Shown one piece after another: positions 55,077-64,000 of a stretch of DNA of 64,000 nt (its first letter is position 1; each line of letters starts with the position of its first letter). The stretch lies in NCBI GenBank assembly GCA_022599775.1, contig JAHZLQ010000048.1, forward strand, positions 1 to 64,000, read 5' to 3'. A program made the position numbers and the translations under genes. The DNA is from Gammaproteobacteria bacterium (GTDB lineage: Bacteria; Pseudomonadota; Gammaproteobacteria; Nevskiales; Nevskiaceae). The notes under the pieces are model-generated. The model ran no database searches, had not been told where the DNA came from, and worked only from the letters and a program-made list of their open reading frames with translations.

Positions 55077-55634
55077 TTACAGCGACAGCATCTCCTTCTC
55101 CTTGGCCACGACGAGTTCGTCGATCTTCGCCACCCACTGATCGGTGATCTTCTGAATCTCGACCTCGCCGCGCTTTTCCTCGTCGGTGCCGATCATCTTC
55201 TCCTTGACCAGATCCTTGATCGACTGGTTGGCATCGCGGCGCACATTGCGGACCGCGACCTTGGCCTGCTCGGCCTCGGTCTTGATCACCTTGACCAGAT
55301 CGCGCCGGCGTTCTTCGGTCAGCGGCGGCATCACGATGCGGATCACGGTACCGGCGGTGTTCGGCGTCAGGCCGAGGTCCGATTTCATGATCGCCTTCTC
55401 GATGGCGCCGACCATGTTCTTTTCCCAAGGCGTGATCGAGATCGTGCGGGAGTCCTCCACCACCACCGTGGCGGCCTGGGAAACCGGCATTTCGGCGCCG
55501 TAGTAGTCCACCCGCACGTGATCGAGCAGGGCCGAGCTGGCTCGACCGGTACGCACCTTGGCGAACTCGGCGTTGAGTACGTCGATCGCCTTGCTCATGC
55601 GCTGCGCGGCGTCCTTCTTGATGTCTTCGATCAT
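55077..55634 (-). CDS. frr: Ribosome recycling factor
   Basis: 185 aa, the usual length. RMSKAIDVLNAEFAKVRTGRASSALLDHVRVDYYG and NTAGTVIRIVMPPLTEERRRDLVK are the RRF signatures of the three-helix bundle and the beta domain. With EF-G it splits post-termination ribosomes. It lies 19 bp after pyrH in the standard pyrH-frr-uppS order. Confidence 0.98.
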   Translation of the reverse strand: MIEDIKKDAAQRMSKAIDVLNAEFAKVRTGRASSALLDHVRVDYYGAEMPVSQAATVVVEDSRTISITPWEKNMVGAIEKAIMKSDLGLTPNTAGTVIRIVMPPLTEERRRDLVKVIKTEAEQAKVAVRNVRRDANQSIKDLVKEKMIGTDEEKRGEVEIQKITDQWVAKIDELVVAKEKEMLSL

Positions 55635-55653
55635 GGGAATTCTCGCCTGATGT

Positions 55654-56373
55654 TTAGTGAACGAGCGTGCCGACGTCCGTGGCGCCCTGAACGATCTTGA
55701 GCAGCTCGCCGGGACTCGTCATGTTGTAGACCCGCAAAGGAATGCGGTGATCGCGGCACAGCAGGATCGCGGTCTGGTCCATCACCGCCAGACGCCGGCT
55801 CAGGACTTCGTCGTAGCTCAGTTCGCTGAACCGCGTGGCATCGGGATCCTTCTTCGGGTCCGCCGTGTAGATGCCGTCGACCTTGGTCGCCTTGAGCACC
55901 AGATCGGCCTCGATCTCGGTGGCGCGCAGCGCGGCCGCCGAGTCTGTGGTGAAGAACGGATTGCCGGTGCCGGCGGCGAACACCACGATACGACCCTTCT
56001 CCAGATGGCGCACGGCGCGGCGACGAATGAAATCCTCGCAGACCTGATTGATGCGAATCGCCGACATCACCCGGGCGTTCAAGCCGATGCGTTCGATCGC
56101 GTCCTGAATGGCCAGGGCATTCATCACGGTCGCCAGCATGCCCATCTGGTCGCCGGTAACACGGTCGATACCCCCCTTGGCGAGACCTTCACCCCGGAAG
56201 ATATTGCCGCCGCCGACCACCACGGCGACCTCGACCCCGGCTTGCGACACCGTCTGGATTTCGTGCGCCAGCTGCATCATCACATCGCTGGAGATGCCGT
56301 AATCCAGCGAACCCATCAGGGCTTCGCCGGACAACTTCAGAAGAATGCGCTTGTAGGCGGGTGCAGTGCTCAT
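55654..56373 (-). CDS. pyrH: UMP kinase
   Basis: 239 aa from the ATG at 56373, preceded by a G-rich ribosome-binding site (GGGGGGTGGGA). [45 protein letters not shown] and [19 protein letters not shown] identify the amino-acid-kinase-fold UMP kinase. It makes UDP from UMP and is allosterically controlled by GTP/UTP in relatives. It is separated from tsf by 262 bp containing a hairpin, so the downstream operon may have its own promoter here. Confidence 0.97.
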   Translation of the reverse strand: MSTAPAYKRILLKLSGEALMGSLDYGISSDVMMQLAHEIQTVSQAGVEVAVVVGGGNIFRGEGLAKGGIDRVTGDQMGMLATVMNALAIQDAIERIGLNARVMSAIRINQVCEDFIRRRAVRHLEKGRIVVFAAGTGNPFFTTDSAAALRATEIEADLVLKATKVDGIYTADPKKDPDATRFSELSYDEVLSRRLAVMDQTAILLCRDHRIPLRVYNMTSPGELLKIVQGATDVGTLVH

Positions 56374-56585
56374 TCCCACCCCCCAAGTGGCGTCGCCAGC
56401 CGATCCGCAGGAAGTCCGTTCAACGCCGCATTTTTGCTCATGATTTTTCTGATCGTCGTCCAAGCTGCAAGACAGGCCGTATTTTTTGGGTGTGCGAGCG
56501 GGCCGCCCGCACGCCTAACGGCGAAACATACCTCGTCGCGAACGTTCGACCCCGCGAGCCGAAATGTCGCGATATGCGCCTAAAG

Positions 56586-56609
56586 CAAGGCCCCGTTACC
56601 GGGGCCTTG
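56586..56609 (-). terminator. Hairpin after tsf (probable terminator or attenuator)
   Basis: A perfect 10-bp stem CAAGGCCCCG / CGGGGCCTTG with a 4-nt loop lies 27 bp beyond the tsf stop. The sequence following it on the minus strand (CTTTAGG) has only a short T-run, so termination may be partial, letting rpsB-tsf transcripts continue into pyrH. Confidence 0.6.
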
Positions 56610-56635
56610 TTCGATCCACGGACCGGCGACGGAGT

Positions 56636-57514
56636 TTACCCCATCGTCGCCTGGGCAGTGGCCATGACCTCGGCGGCAAAATCCACCTCGTTCTTCTCGA
56701 TGCCTTCGCCGACCTCGAAGCGCACGAACTGGGCCACTTCGGCGCCCTGCGCCTTCAACAGCTTTTCGATCGTCTGATCCGGGTCCTTCACGAACGGCTG
56801 GCCCAGCAGCGTGATTTCAGCCAGGAACTTGCGCAGCCGTCCTTCGATCATTTTCTCGACGATCTCGATCGGCTTGCCGCTGTCCTCAGCCTGCGCCAGC
56901 AGAATCTTGCGCTCCGCATCCTGAATCTCGGCCGGAACTTCCGCAGCCGAAATGAACTTCGGGTGCGACGCGGCGATATGCATCGCCAGATCCTTGGCCA
57001 AGGCCTCGTCACCGGATTTGAGCGCCACGGCCACACCGATGCGCGAACCGTGCAGGTAGTAGCTGAGCGCTCCGCCGGCATTGTCGAGCACCTGGAAGCG
57101 GCGCACCGTCATATTTTCGCCGAGCTTGGACACCAGACCACGGCGGACTTCGTCGAGCGTGCGGCCATCGCGCGACAGCTGCAGCAACGACTCCACGGTC
57201 TCGGGCCGGAATTCCAGTGCGAGTTCACCGGCCAGCTGCGCCATCGCCACGAAGTCGTCGGCCTTGGCGACGAAGTCGGTTTCGCAGTTGACCTCGACGA
57301 TCGCCAGCGCATTGCCGCTGGAGGCCACGGCGATGGTGCCATCGGCGGCAACGCGCGAGGCCTTCTTGTCGGCCTTGGCCATGCCGTCCATGCGCATCTT
57401 TTCGATCGCGGCATCGACATCGCCGCCGGTCGCCTCGAGCGCCTTCTTGCAGTCCATCATCGCCGCGCCGGTACGTTCGCGCAGCTCCTTGACGAGTGAT
57501 GCGGTAATGCTCAT
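56636..57514 (-). CDS. tsf: Elongation factor Ts
   Basis: 292 aa. It starts [41 protein letters not shown] (UBA-like N-terminal domain), with the TDF region ([18 protein letters not shown]) that contacts EF-Tu. It exchanges GDP for GTP on EF-Tu. Its ATG overlaps the rpsB stop (ATGA) and a hairpin follows it. Confidence 0.98.
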   Translation of the reverse strand: MSITASLVKELRERTGAAMMDCKKALEATGGDVDAAIEKMRMDGMAKADKKASRVAADGTIAVASSGNALAIVEVNCETDFVAKADDFVAMAQLAGELALEFRPETVESLLQLSRDGRTLDEVRRGLVSKLGENMTVRRFQVLDNAGGALSYYLHGSRIGVAVALKSGDEALAKDLAMHIAASHPKFISAAEVPAEIQDAERKILLAQAEDSGKPIEIVEKMIEGRLRKFLAEITLLGQPFVKDPDQTIEKLLKAQGAEVAQFVRFEVGEGIEKNEVDFAAEVMATAQATMG

Positions 57515-58290
57515 TCCGCCGCCCCCTCGGTTTCAGCGGTGGTTTCAAGCTGCGCAGCCTTCGGCGCAGCGGCCTCGGCCACTTCGGCGGCGCGACGCGT
57601 GGTCACGGAGTTACGGCCCTCGATGATCGAATCGGCCATCACCTGCGTGTACAGGCGGATCGCGCGGGTCGCGTCATCATTGCCCGGCACGACACTGTCG
57701 ACCGGCGACGGGTCATTATTGGTGTCCACCACCGCGATGATCGGAATGCCCAGCTTCTTGGCTTCCTGAATCGCGATCTTTTCGTAGCCGGTATCGATCA
57801 CGAACAGGCAGTCCGGCAGGCTCTGCATCTGCTTGATGCCGCCCAGCGAACGACGCAGCTTCTCGATTTCACGCTGGAAATTGAGCTGCTCCTTCTTGAC
57901 CAGACGCGTGATCGAGCCGTCCTCGACCTGCTTTTCCATCTCGGTGAGGCGCTTGATGGACTGCTTGACCGTCTTGAAGTTGGTCAGCGTGCCGCCCAGC
58001 CAACGCTGGGAGATGTACGGCATGTCGCAACGCGCGGCTTCGGTTTCGATTGCCTCGCGCGCGGCGCGCTTGGTGCCGACGAACAGAATGCGACCGCCGC
58101 TGGCGGCCAGGCGGCTCGCATAGTTGCAAGCGTCCTTGAGCATCGGCAGGGTCTGCTCGAGATTGATGATATGAACTTTGTTCCGCTCGCCGAAGATGTA
58201 CGGCTCCATACGCGGATTCCAGTAGCGGGTACGGTGGCCGAAATGGACACCGGCCTCCAACAACTGGCGCATCGTCACAGTCGAAGACAT
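57511..58290 (-). CDS. rpsB: 30S ribosomal protein S2
   Basis: 259 aa from the ATG at 58290 with ribosome-binding site AAGGAG; upstream in-frame codons lie in the leader. [29 protein letters not shown] and [36 protein letters not shown] are the S2 signatures. The C-terminal Ala/Glu-rich tail ([26 protein letters not shown] region) is a common gammaproteobacterial extension. It is transcribed from a promoter at 58444-58472 with a structured leader of about 147 nt. Confidence 0.98.
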   Translation of the reverse strand: MSSTVTMRQLLEAGVHFGHRTRYWNPRMEPYIFGERNKVHIINLEQTLPMLKDACNYASRLAASGGRILFVGTKRAAREAIETEAARCDMPYISQRWLGGTLTNFKTVKQSIKRLTEMEKQVEDGSITRLVKKEQLNFQREIEKLRRSLGGIKQMQSLPDCLFVIDTGYEKIAIQEAKKLGIPIIAVVDTNNDPSPVDSVVPGNDDATRAIRLYTQVMADSIIEGRNSVTTRRAAEVAEAAAPKAAQLETTAETEGAAE

Positions 58291-58437
58291 GTTTGACTCC
58301 TTGGGTTTTGGCAAATCGCACCTGGTGTTTCGTCTTGCGACGCAACCCAAGTCAGGTACGAATGGATTAGCCTCTTTTTGCCGCGCCGGCCGCCGGTCAT
58401 CAATGACCCTGAACAGCAACCGCGTTGCCAAAAAAGG
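58291..58437 (-). promoter_or_regulatory. rpsB 5' leader with hairpins (candidate S2 autoregulatory element)
   Basis: Between the predicted start of transcription (about 58437) and the rpsB ribosome-binding site, two perfect small hairpins are visible: GCAAC-GCG-GTTGC (58428-58416 on the minus strand) and GGTCAT-TG-ATGACC (58408-58395). A GC-rich segment and a less structured stretch before AAGGAG follow. rpsB leaders of gammaproteobacteria are known to mediate S2 feedback; whether this one matches that fold was not tested. Confidence 0.45.
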
Positions 58438-58443
58438 CGGCGC

Positions 58444-58472
58444 TTTATACCATATGCGCCCCTGCCGGACAA
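58444..58472 (-). promoter_or_regulatory. Sigma70-type promoter of rpsB-tsf
   Basis: On the minus strand TTGTCC (58472-58467), a 17-bp spacer and TATAAA (58449-58444) form a good -35/-10 pair. A G/C-rich discriminator (GCGCCGCC), typical of growth-rate-regulated ribosomal promoters, follows. It is 154 bp upstream of the rpsB ATG. The remaining 200 bp toward map (58473-58671) hold no visible gene and must include the map promoter. Confidence 0.7.
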
Positions 58473-58671
58473 TGCTCCTCAGCCCGTCCATACGTCACCG
58501 TCGACCTGCCACACCGCAATGCCGCGTTTTCGGTGCGGCGCAATCGCCGACCGCACAGGGCAGTCATGACGCTTCGAGGCAGTGCCGGCCCCGTCGACGT
58601 AAACTTCATCTTTTACCCCGGGCGTCGGCCGTGTTTACCGGTCCAGTCTGCGGTCAACAGGTTTTCCATCA

Positions 58672-59436
58672 ATGTCGTTCACACTCAAATCGCCCGAGGA
58701 ACAGGAGAAAATGCGCGTTGCCGGCGTTGCCGCCGCACGCGTCCTGAGCATGATCGAGCCGCACGTGCAGCCCGGCGTCAGCACCGACGAACTGGACCGG
58801 ATCTGCCACGACTTCATCGTCAACGAGCTTCAAGGCATTCCGGCCAACGTCGGCTATCGCGGTTTCCCGAAAACGCTGTGCACCTCACTCAATCATGTGG
58901 TCTGCCATGGCATTCCGGGCGACAAGAAGCTCAAGCGCGGCGACATCATGAATATCGATGTCACCGTAATCATCGACGGCTTTCACGGCGACACCAGCAA
59001 GATGTACTTCGTCGGCGAACCCAGCGTTCTCGCGCGCCGACTGGTCGACACCACACACCAGGCGATGATCGAGGGCATCCGACAGGTGCGCCCCGGTGCC
59101 ACGCTCGGCGACGTGGGTCACGCCATCCAGGTGCACGCGGAGTCGAACGGCTTTTCTGTCGTGCGGGAATATTGCGGCCATGGCATCGGCCGGATCTATC
59201 ACGAAGATCCCCAGGTACTCCATTACGGTCGTCCCGGAACCGGGCTGGAACTGATTCCGGGGATGACCTTCACCATCGAGCCGATGCTCAATGCCGGCCG
59301 CGCCGAGGTGCGCCTGCTGCCGGATGGCTGGACCGTCGTGACCAAGGACCACTCGCTATCGGCGCAGTGGGAGCATACGGTGCTGGTTACCGACGATGGC
59401 GTTGAAGTGCTGACCCATCGCGACGGCGAGTGGTGA
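58672..59436 (+). CDS. map: Methionine aminopeptidase, type I
   Basis: 254 aa. LNHVVCHGIPGDKKLKRGDIMNIDVTVIIDGFHGDTSKMYFVG contains two metal-binding Asp residues; GHGIGRIYHEDPQVLHYG, TFTIEPML and AQWEHTVLVT supply the His and Glu ligands. It removes the initiator Met from nascent proteins. It is divergent from rpsB and followed 108 bp later by glnD, the classic rpsB/map-glnD-dapD arrangement of gammaproteobacteria. Its ribosome-binding site is weak. Confidence 0.98.
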   Translation: MSFTLKSPEEQEKMRVAGVAAARVLSMIEPHVQPGVSTDELDRICHDFIVNELQGIPANVGYRGFPKTLCTSLNHVVCHGIPGDKKLKRGDIMNIDVTVIIDGFHGDTSKMYFVGEPSVLARRLVDTTHQAMIEGIRQVRPGATLGDVGHAIQVHAESNGFSVVREYCGHGIGRIYHEDPQVLHYGRPGTGLELIPGMTFTIEPMLNAGRAEVRLLPDGWTVVTKDHSLSAQWEHTVLVTDDGVEVLTHRDGEW

Positions 59437-59544
59437 TGCGGATACCCTGATCGGGAAATCCGGACAGGTTTTTCCAGAACGGAATCCGAAAAGTACGGTG
59501 CGGCGCCGCAATCGCGCGCTTCTTGCATACATGCGGCGGAAGTC

Positions 59545-62268
59545 ATGACGAAGGCAACGGACGAGAGTGCCATGGGTGCGGAATTTGAAGTCGCGGAAGA
59601 GCAATCGCTGTTCAGCGCACGAAAAATACAGGCGATGCTTCAGTCGGATTCACAACCGATCAAAGCTTTTCGCGACACATTGGCGTGGGGTCAGGAACGG
59701 CTCTACAACTTCTTCCATGACGGTGCGCCCGCCGAATCTCTGGTGCGCGCGCGCGCCTTTCTGGTCGACGAGGTTCTGAGAACGGCATGGCAGCGCACGC
59801 TGCCGAATGCGCCGGCGGGCGTATCCCTGGTCGCCGTGGGCGGTTATGGCCGCAGCGAACTGCTGCCCCACTCCGATATCGACATCCTGCTGTTGTTCGA
59901 CGGCGACGTGCTCGATGCCAACCGTCAGGCGCTGGAGCAGTTTCTTGCATTCATGTGGGACATCGGCCTGGAGGTCGGTTCCAGTGTGCGCAGCATCACC
60001 GACTGCGTGGAGTATTCGCGCGACGACCTGACGGTGATCACCAATCTGATGGAAGCGCGCTATCTGGATGGTGATACGAAACTGTACGCCTCGCTGGAAG
60101 CAGCGCTGGCACCGGAGAAGGTGTGGCCAGTCGAGCGCTTCTTCCGCGCCAAGCTCGAGGAGCAGTCCGCGCGTCACCGCAAGTTCGACGACACCGGCTA
60201 CAAGCTCGAACCCAACGTCAAGGAAAGTCCCGGCGGGCTGCGCGATATCCAGACGATTGCCTGGGTCGCCAAGCGGCACTTCGGCGCGCAGACCCTGAGC
60301 GAACTGCGCGAACGCGGCTTTCTCAGTAAACAGGAATGCGACGAACTGTTTGGCGGGCAGGACTTTCTGTGGCGCGTGCGCTTCGCCCTGCACATGCTCA
60401 CCGGACGCAAGGAAGACCGCCTGCTGTTCGACCATCAGATCAAGGCGGCCGGCCTGTTCGGCTACGTCGATCAGGATCACAATCTGGCGGTCGAGCAGTT
60501 CATGCAGCTGTATTACCGCACCATCAAGTCGCTATCCTGCCTCAACGACATGCTGTTGCAGCTGTTCGACGAGGCGATCCTGCGCGGCGACGAAAATGCC
60601 GACGCACAGCCATTGAACCGCCGCTTCCAGGTTCGTCGCGGCTTCCTCGAAGCTACCTCCGACGAAGTGTTCCGGCGCCATCCGTTCGCGCTGATCGAGA
60701 TTTTCGCCGCCCTGCAGAAGCATCCCGAAATTCAGGGTATTTCGGCGAGCACGCTGCGGCTGCTGCGGCGCGATCGGCGGCTGGTCGACGAAGGCCTGCG
60801 TGAAAACGTGCGCGCACGCGACCTGTTCCTGCAGATGTTCCGGGAAGGCCGCGGGCTGACGCGTGCGCTACGCAGCATGAACCGTTACGGCGTGCTGGGC
60901 CGCTACCTGCCGAGCTTCGGCCTGGTCATCGGTCACATGCAGTACGACCTGTTCCACACGCTGACGGTGGATGAGCATTCGCTGTACGTGGTGCGCAATC
61001 TGCGGCGCATGGCGATGGAGCGCTTCCGGACCGAATTGCCGTTCTGCAACGAGGTCATGGAACGCATTCCGAAAAAGGAATTGCTGTACCTGTCCGGCCT
61101 GTTCCACGATCTCGGAAAGGGCCGTGGCGGCGACCATTCCCAGATCGGCGCCGAGGATGCGACGAATTTCTGTCTCGACCACGGGCTGTCGCATGCCGAC
61201 GCCGAGCTCGTCGCCTGGCTGGTGCGCAATCATCTGACGATGTCGCTGACGGCGCAGCGCATGGACATTTCGGACCCACAGGTGGTGGCCGATTTCGCCG
61301 CCAAGGTCGGCGATCGCTCGCGCCTCGACTACCTGTTCCTGGTGACCTGCGCCGATATCCGCGCCACCAATCCGGCGCTCTGGAATTCCTGGCGTGAATC
61401 CCTGCTCAATGGCCTGTATCGCGCGACCACGCGGGCCTTCGAACGCGGGCTGCACAACCCGGTGAAGGCCTCCGAAGTGGTGGCCGAGCGCAAACAGCGC
61501 GCCCTCAAACTGCTGACCGACAGCGGCATCGACGAATCCGCTGCGAATACCGTATGGGCGCGCTTCGACGAGGACTACTTCCTGCGTCACAGCGATGAGG
61601 AACTGGCCTGGCACCTGCCGGCGATCGTCGAGGCCGGCGACGGCACACTGCCGCTGGTTCTGGTGCGCGATCTCGAGGACCGAGGCACCACGGTGTTCCT
61701 GTACACGCGCGATCGGGATCACCTGTTTGCGCTGTGCACCGGCGTGCTCGCGCAGTTGGGGCTGTCGATTCTGGACGCCCGACTGAATACCACCGCCGAC
61801 GGCTTCGCGCTCGACACCTACGTCATGGTCGAAGGCGATGGCTCGCCGATCAACGACTCGGTGCGCCACCCGGAAATCGCGGACGCGCTGCGCCGCGTGC
61901 TGTCCGATCCGAACGTGTCCAGCATCACCATCACGCGGCGCGCAGCACGCAAGCTCAAGAGCTTCAACACTCCGACCCACATCTATATCAGTCAGGACGA
62001 CGTCCGCGAGCGCACGATTCTGGAACTGGTGGCGCCCGACCAGCCGGGTTTGCTATCGATCGTCGGGCGCATCTTCCAGAAACGCGGCATTCTGCTCGAC
62101 GCCGCCAAGATCGGAACGATCGGCGAGCGCGCCGAGGACGTGTTCTTCATTACCGACCGCGAACACCACCGGATCACCGACGAAGACATGCTAGAGGACC
62201 TGCGTGAGGTGCTGACGCGCACGCTGAACCGTCGTGACGCCTCCGACGAGGCCAGGATCGCCGCCTGA
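59545..62268 (+). CDS. glnD: Bifunctional [protein-PII] uridylyltransferase / uridylyl-removing enzyme
   Basis: 907 aa. The nucleotidyltransferase domain has VAVGGYGRSELLPHSDIDILLLF (GGxGRxxLxPxSDxDxxLL). A GlnD linker region (KLEPNVKESPGGLRDIQTI) follows, then an HD domain (LSGLFHDLGKGRGGDHSQIGAEDA) for deuridylylation. Two ACT domains close the protein (from about residue 700: TTVFLYTRDRDHLFALCTGVLAQLG and ERTILELVAPDQPGLLSIVGRIFQKRG), which sense glutamine. It links nitrogen status to PII and glutamine synthetase. Ribosome-binding site GGAAG precedes the ATG. Confidence 0.97.
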   Translation: MTKATDESAMGAEFEVAEEQSLFSARKIQAMLQSDSQPIKAFRDTLAWGQERLYNFFHDGAPAESLVRARAFLVDEVLRTAWQRTLPNAPAGVSLVAVGGYGRSELLPHSDIDILLLFDGDVLDANRQALEQFLAFMWDIGLEVGSSVRSITDCVEYSRDDLTVITNLMEARYLDGDTKLYASLEAALAPEKVWPVERFFRAKLEEQSARHRKFDDTGYKLEPNVKESPGGLRDIQTIAWVAKRHFGAQTLSELRERGFLSKQECDELFGGQDFLWRVRFALHMLTGRKEDRLLFDHQIKAAGLFGYVDQDHNLAVEQFMQLYYRTIKSLSCLNDMLLQLFDEAILRGDENADAQPLNRRFQVRRGFLEATSDEVFRRHPFALIEIFAALQKHPEIQGISASTLRLLRRDRRLVDEGLRENVRARDLFLQMFREGRGLTRALRSMNRYGVLGRYLPSFGLVIGHMQYDLFHTLTVDEHSLYVVRNLRRMAMERFRTELPFCNEVMERIPKKELLYLSGLFHDLGKGRGGDHSQIGAEDATNFCLDHGLSHADAELVAWLVRNHLTMSLTAQRMDISDPQVVADFAAKVGDRSRLDYLFLVTCADIRATNPALWNSWRESLLNGLYRATTRAFERGLHNPVKASEVVAERKQRALKLLTDSGIDESAANTVWARFDEDYFLRHSDEELAWHLPAIVEAGDGTLPLVLVRDLEDRGTTVFLYTRDRDHLFALCTGVLAQLGLSILDARLNTTADGFALDTYVMVEGDGSPINDSVRHPEIADALRRVLSDPNVSSITITRRAARKLKSFNTPTHIYISQDDVRERTILELVAPDQPGLLSIVGRIFQKRGILLDAAKIGTIGERAEDVFFITDREHHRITDEDMLEDLREVLTRTLNRRDASDEARIAA

Positions 62269-62376
62269 CGGGTGGGACAGATGGACACGGGGCGGTATAT
62301 TCACGCCCCTGATGTCGTGATCGGCGCTGCAAAGTGCGCTCACACCTCCAACTGCTCCTCCACAACGCTGTGAACC

Positions 62377-63195
<819 letters not shown>

Positions 63196-63218
63196 GCCGA
63201 GCCGTTCGGAGCGGTCTG

Positions 63219-63242
63219 ATCGGGCCCGAAACCGGGCCCGAT
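63219..63242. terminator. Hairpin between convergent dapD and M1 peptidase genes
   Basis: A perfect 10-bp stem ATCGGGCCCG / CGGGCCCGAT with an AAAC loop fills most of the 47-bp gap and abuts the M1 peptidase stop. It could end transcripts from both sides, though neither side has a T-run. Confidence 0.5.
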
Positions 63243-64000
63243 TCACTTCGCGGTAGCGTTCTTCTCCTCCTGTGCCTTGCGATAGGCCTGAAAACGCTCG
63301 ACGTGTTCGAAACGACGCAGGACCTTCGAGTGCGGATCGATCGTGACCATGCCGTCCGCCGGGGCGCGCACACGGCCCGTGCCGTCCTGCATTGGCAAGC
63401 GCTTGACTTCACTCCCCACCCGCACTTCGATCGGCATCGGGAACGGCTTGTCGCCTGGCACCTTCCAACGCAGCTTCAGTTCGTCGCCTTCGCGCTGGCT
63501 CAGCAGCTCCGGCAATGCGGCCTGACGGATGTAGACGTCGAAGAACCACGAATAGTCCGCGCCGGTGGCCGCGGTCACGGCATCGACCAAATCCTGCGTG
63601 CTGGCGTAACGCGGCTCGAAATTGCCGGGCTCGGGGTCCGGACGGCCGTAGACCAGCCGACGCGTCGCGTCGAAGAACGCCGCATCCCCGATCAGCTCGC
63701 GCAGGCTATGCAGAACCAGTGAGCCCTTGACGTAGATGTCGCCGCCCGGGCCCCGCTCCTTGTTGTAGACGTCTTCCTCGTGCTGCGGCGTTCCGGACAC
63801 CACCGGCGCGCGGTTGATGATGCCGGCGCGCTGGCGGTCCAGCTCCGCGTAGTACGCCATGTCTCCGTGAAGATACTGCGCGTAGAGCGGCTGCATATAG
63901 GTACCGAAACCTTCGTGCAGCCACATGTCGTCCCAGTCCGAATTGGTGATCTGGTTGCCGAACCATTCATGGGCGAACTCGTGTTGCAGCAGATCGTCGT
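63243..64000 (-). CDS. M1-family zinc aminopeptidase (partial, 5' end outside window)
   Basis: 252 C-terminal residues are visible; the frame is still open at 64000. At the very edge DDLLQHEFAHEWFGNQITNSDW and DDMWLHEGFGTYMQPLYAQY give the gluzincin HExxH-(18)-E motif of M1 peptidases, with the catalytic Glu, two His ligands and distal Glu ligand. The NEXXXGFGTY/DIYVKGSLVLHSLRELIGD context and the short tail ending soon after the catalytic domain suggest the small bacterial aminopeptidase/LTA4H-like type rather than PepN. It removes N-terminal residues from peptides. Any signal peptide would lie outside the window. Confidence 0.92.
   Translation of the reverse strand, partial: DDLLQHEFAHEWFGNQITNSDWDDMWLHEGFGTYMQPLYAQYLHGDMAYYAELDRQRAGIINRAPVVSGTPQHEEDVYNKERGPGGDIYVKGSLVLHSLRELIGDAAFFDATRRLVYGRPDPEPGNFEPRYASTQDLVDAVTAATGADYSWFFDVYIRQAALPELLSQREGDELKLRWKVPGDKPFPMPIEVRVGSEVKRLPMQDGTGRVRAPADGMVTIDPHSKVLRRFEHVERFQAYRKAQEEKNATAK

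Overview
The window is GC-rich, gene-dense chromosomal DNA of a gammaproteobacterium. Two conserved proteobacterial housekeeping clusters identify it: gyrA / serC-pheA-hisC-tyrA-aroA-cmk-rpsA-ihfB-lapA-lapB, and rpsB-tsf-pyrH-frr-uppS-cdsA-dxr-rseP-bamA-skp-lpxD-fabZ-lpxA-lpxB-rnhB-dnaE-accA-tilS with map-glnD-dapD divergent from it. LPS and Bam genes show a Gram-negative envelope. GC bias, separate tyrA and aroA, and a Tat-lipoprotein PhoD would fit the Nevskiales/Xanthomonadales side of the class, but that placement is a guess. I saw no rRNA, tRNA, CRISPR array, complete insertion sequence or prophage.

Layout. 1-1007: the 3' part of an HI0933/BaiN-type flavoprotein. 1043-8602: a five-gene signalling operon on the minus strand, made of a cytoplasmic hybrid-free histidine kinase with eight PAS domains (seven of them near-identical 121-residue tandem copies), a lone receiver, a sensor-less histidine kinase, a receiver-GGDEF cyclase and a receiver-GGDEF-EAL protein whose GGDEF is degenerate. 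This is the most distinctive locus in the window. 8866-13711: a small membrane protein, a long acyl-CoA dehydrogenase, aroC and prmB. 13828-16884 (plus strand): SCO1-like protein, psd and bepA. 16909-28203 (minus strand): an NAD-dependent epimerase, then lapB-lapA-ihfB-rpsA-cmk-aroA-tyrA-hisC-pheA-serC, with several stop/start overlaps.

28354-34219 lies between serC and gyrA, which are neighbours in Pseudomonas and relatives. Here about 6 kb of accessory DNA separates them: a thioredoxin-like/NTF2-fold fusion, a small Rieske protein, a Tat-exported PhoD phosphatase, an intact ParE/RelE-type toxin-antitoxin pair, decayed remnants of a Phd-VapC pair, an internally deleted IS3-family transposase and a LonN-type protein.

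34325-37060 is gyrA, with Ala at the position equivalent to E. coli Ser83. A repeat-containing lipoprotein follows, convergent with and overlapping tilS. 38030-58290 is the long envelope/translation/replication operon on the minus strand: tRNA-Ile lysidine synthesis, fatty-acid initiation, replication, lipid A, outer-membrane assembly, isoprenoid and CDP-DAG synthesis, ribosome recycling, UMP kinase and ribosomal S2/EF-Ts. It is led by a recognisable rpsB promoter. 58672-63195 (plus) carries map, glnD and dapD. The window ends inside a convergent M1-family aminopeptidase.
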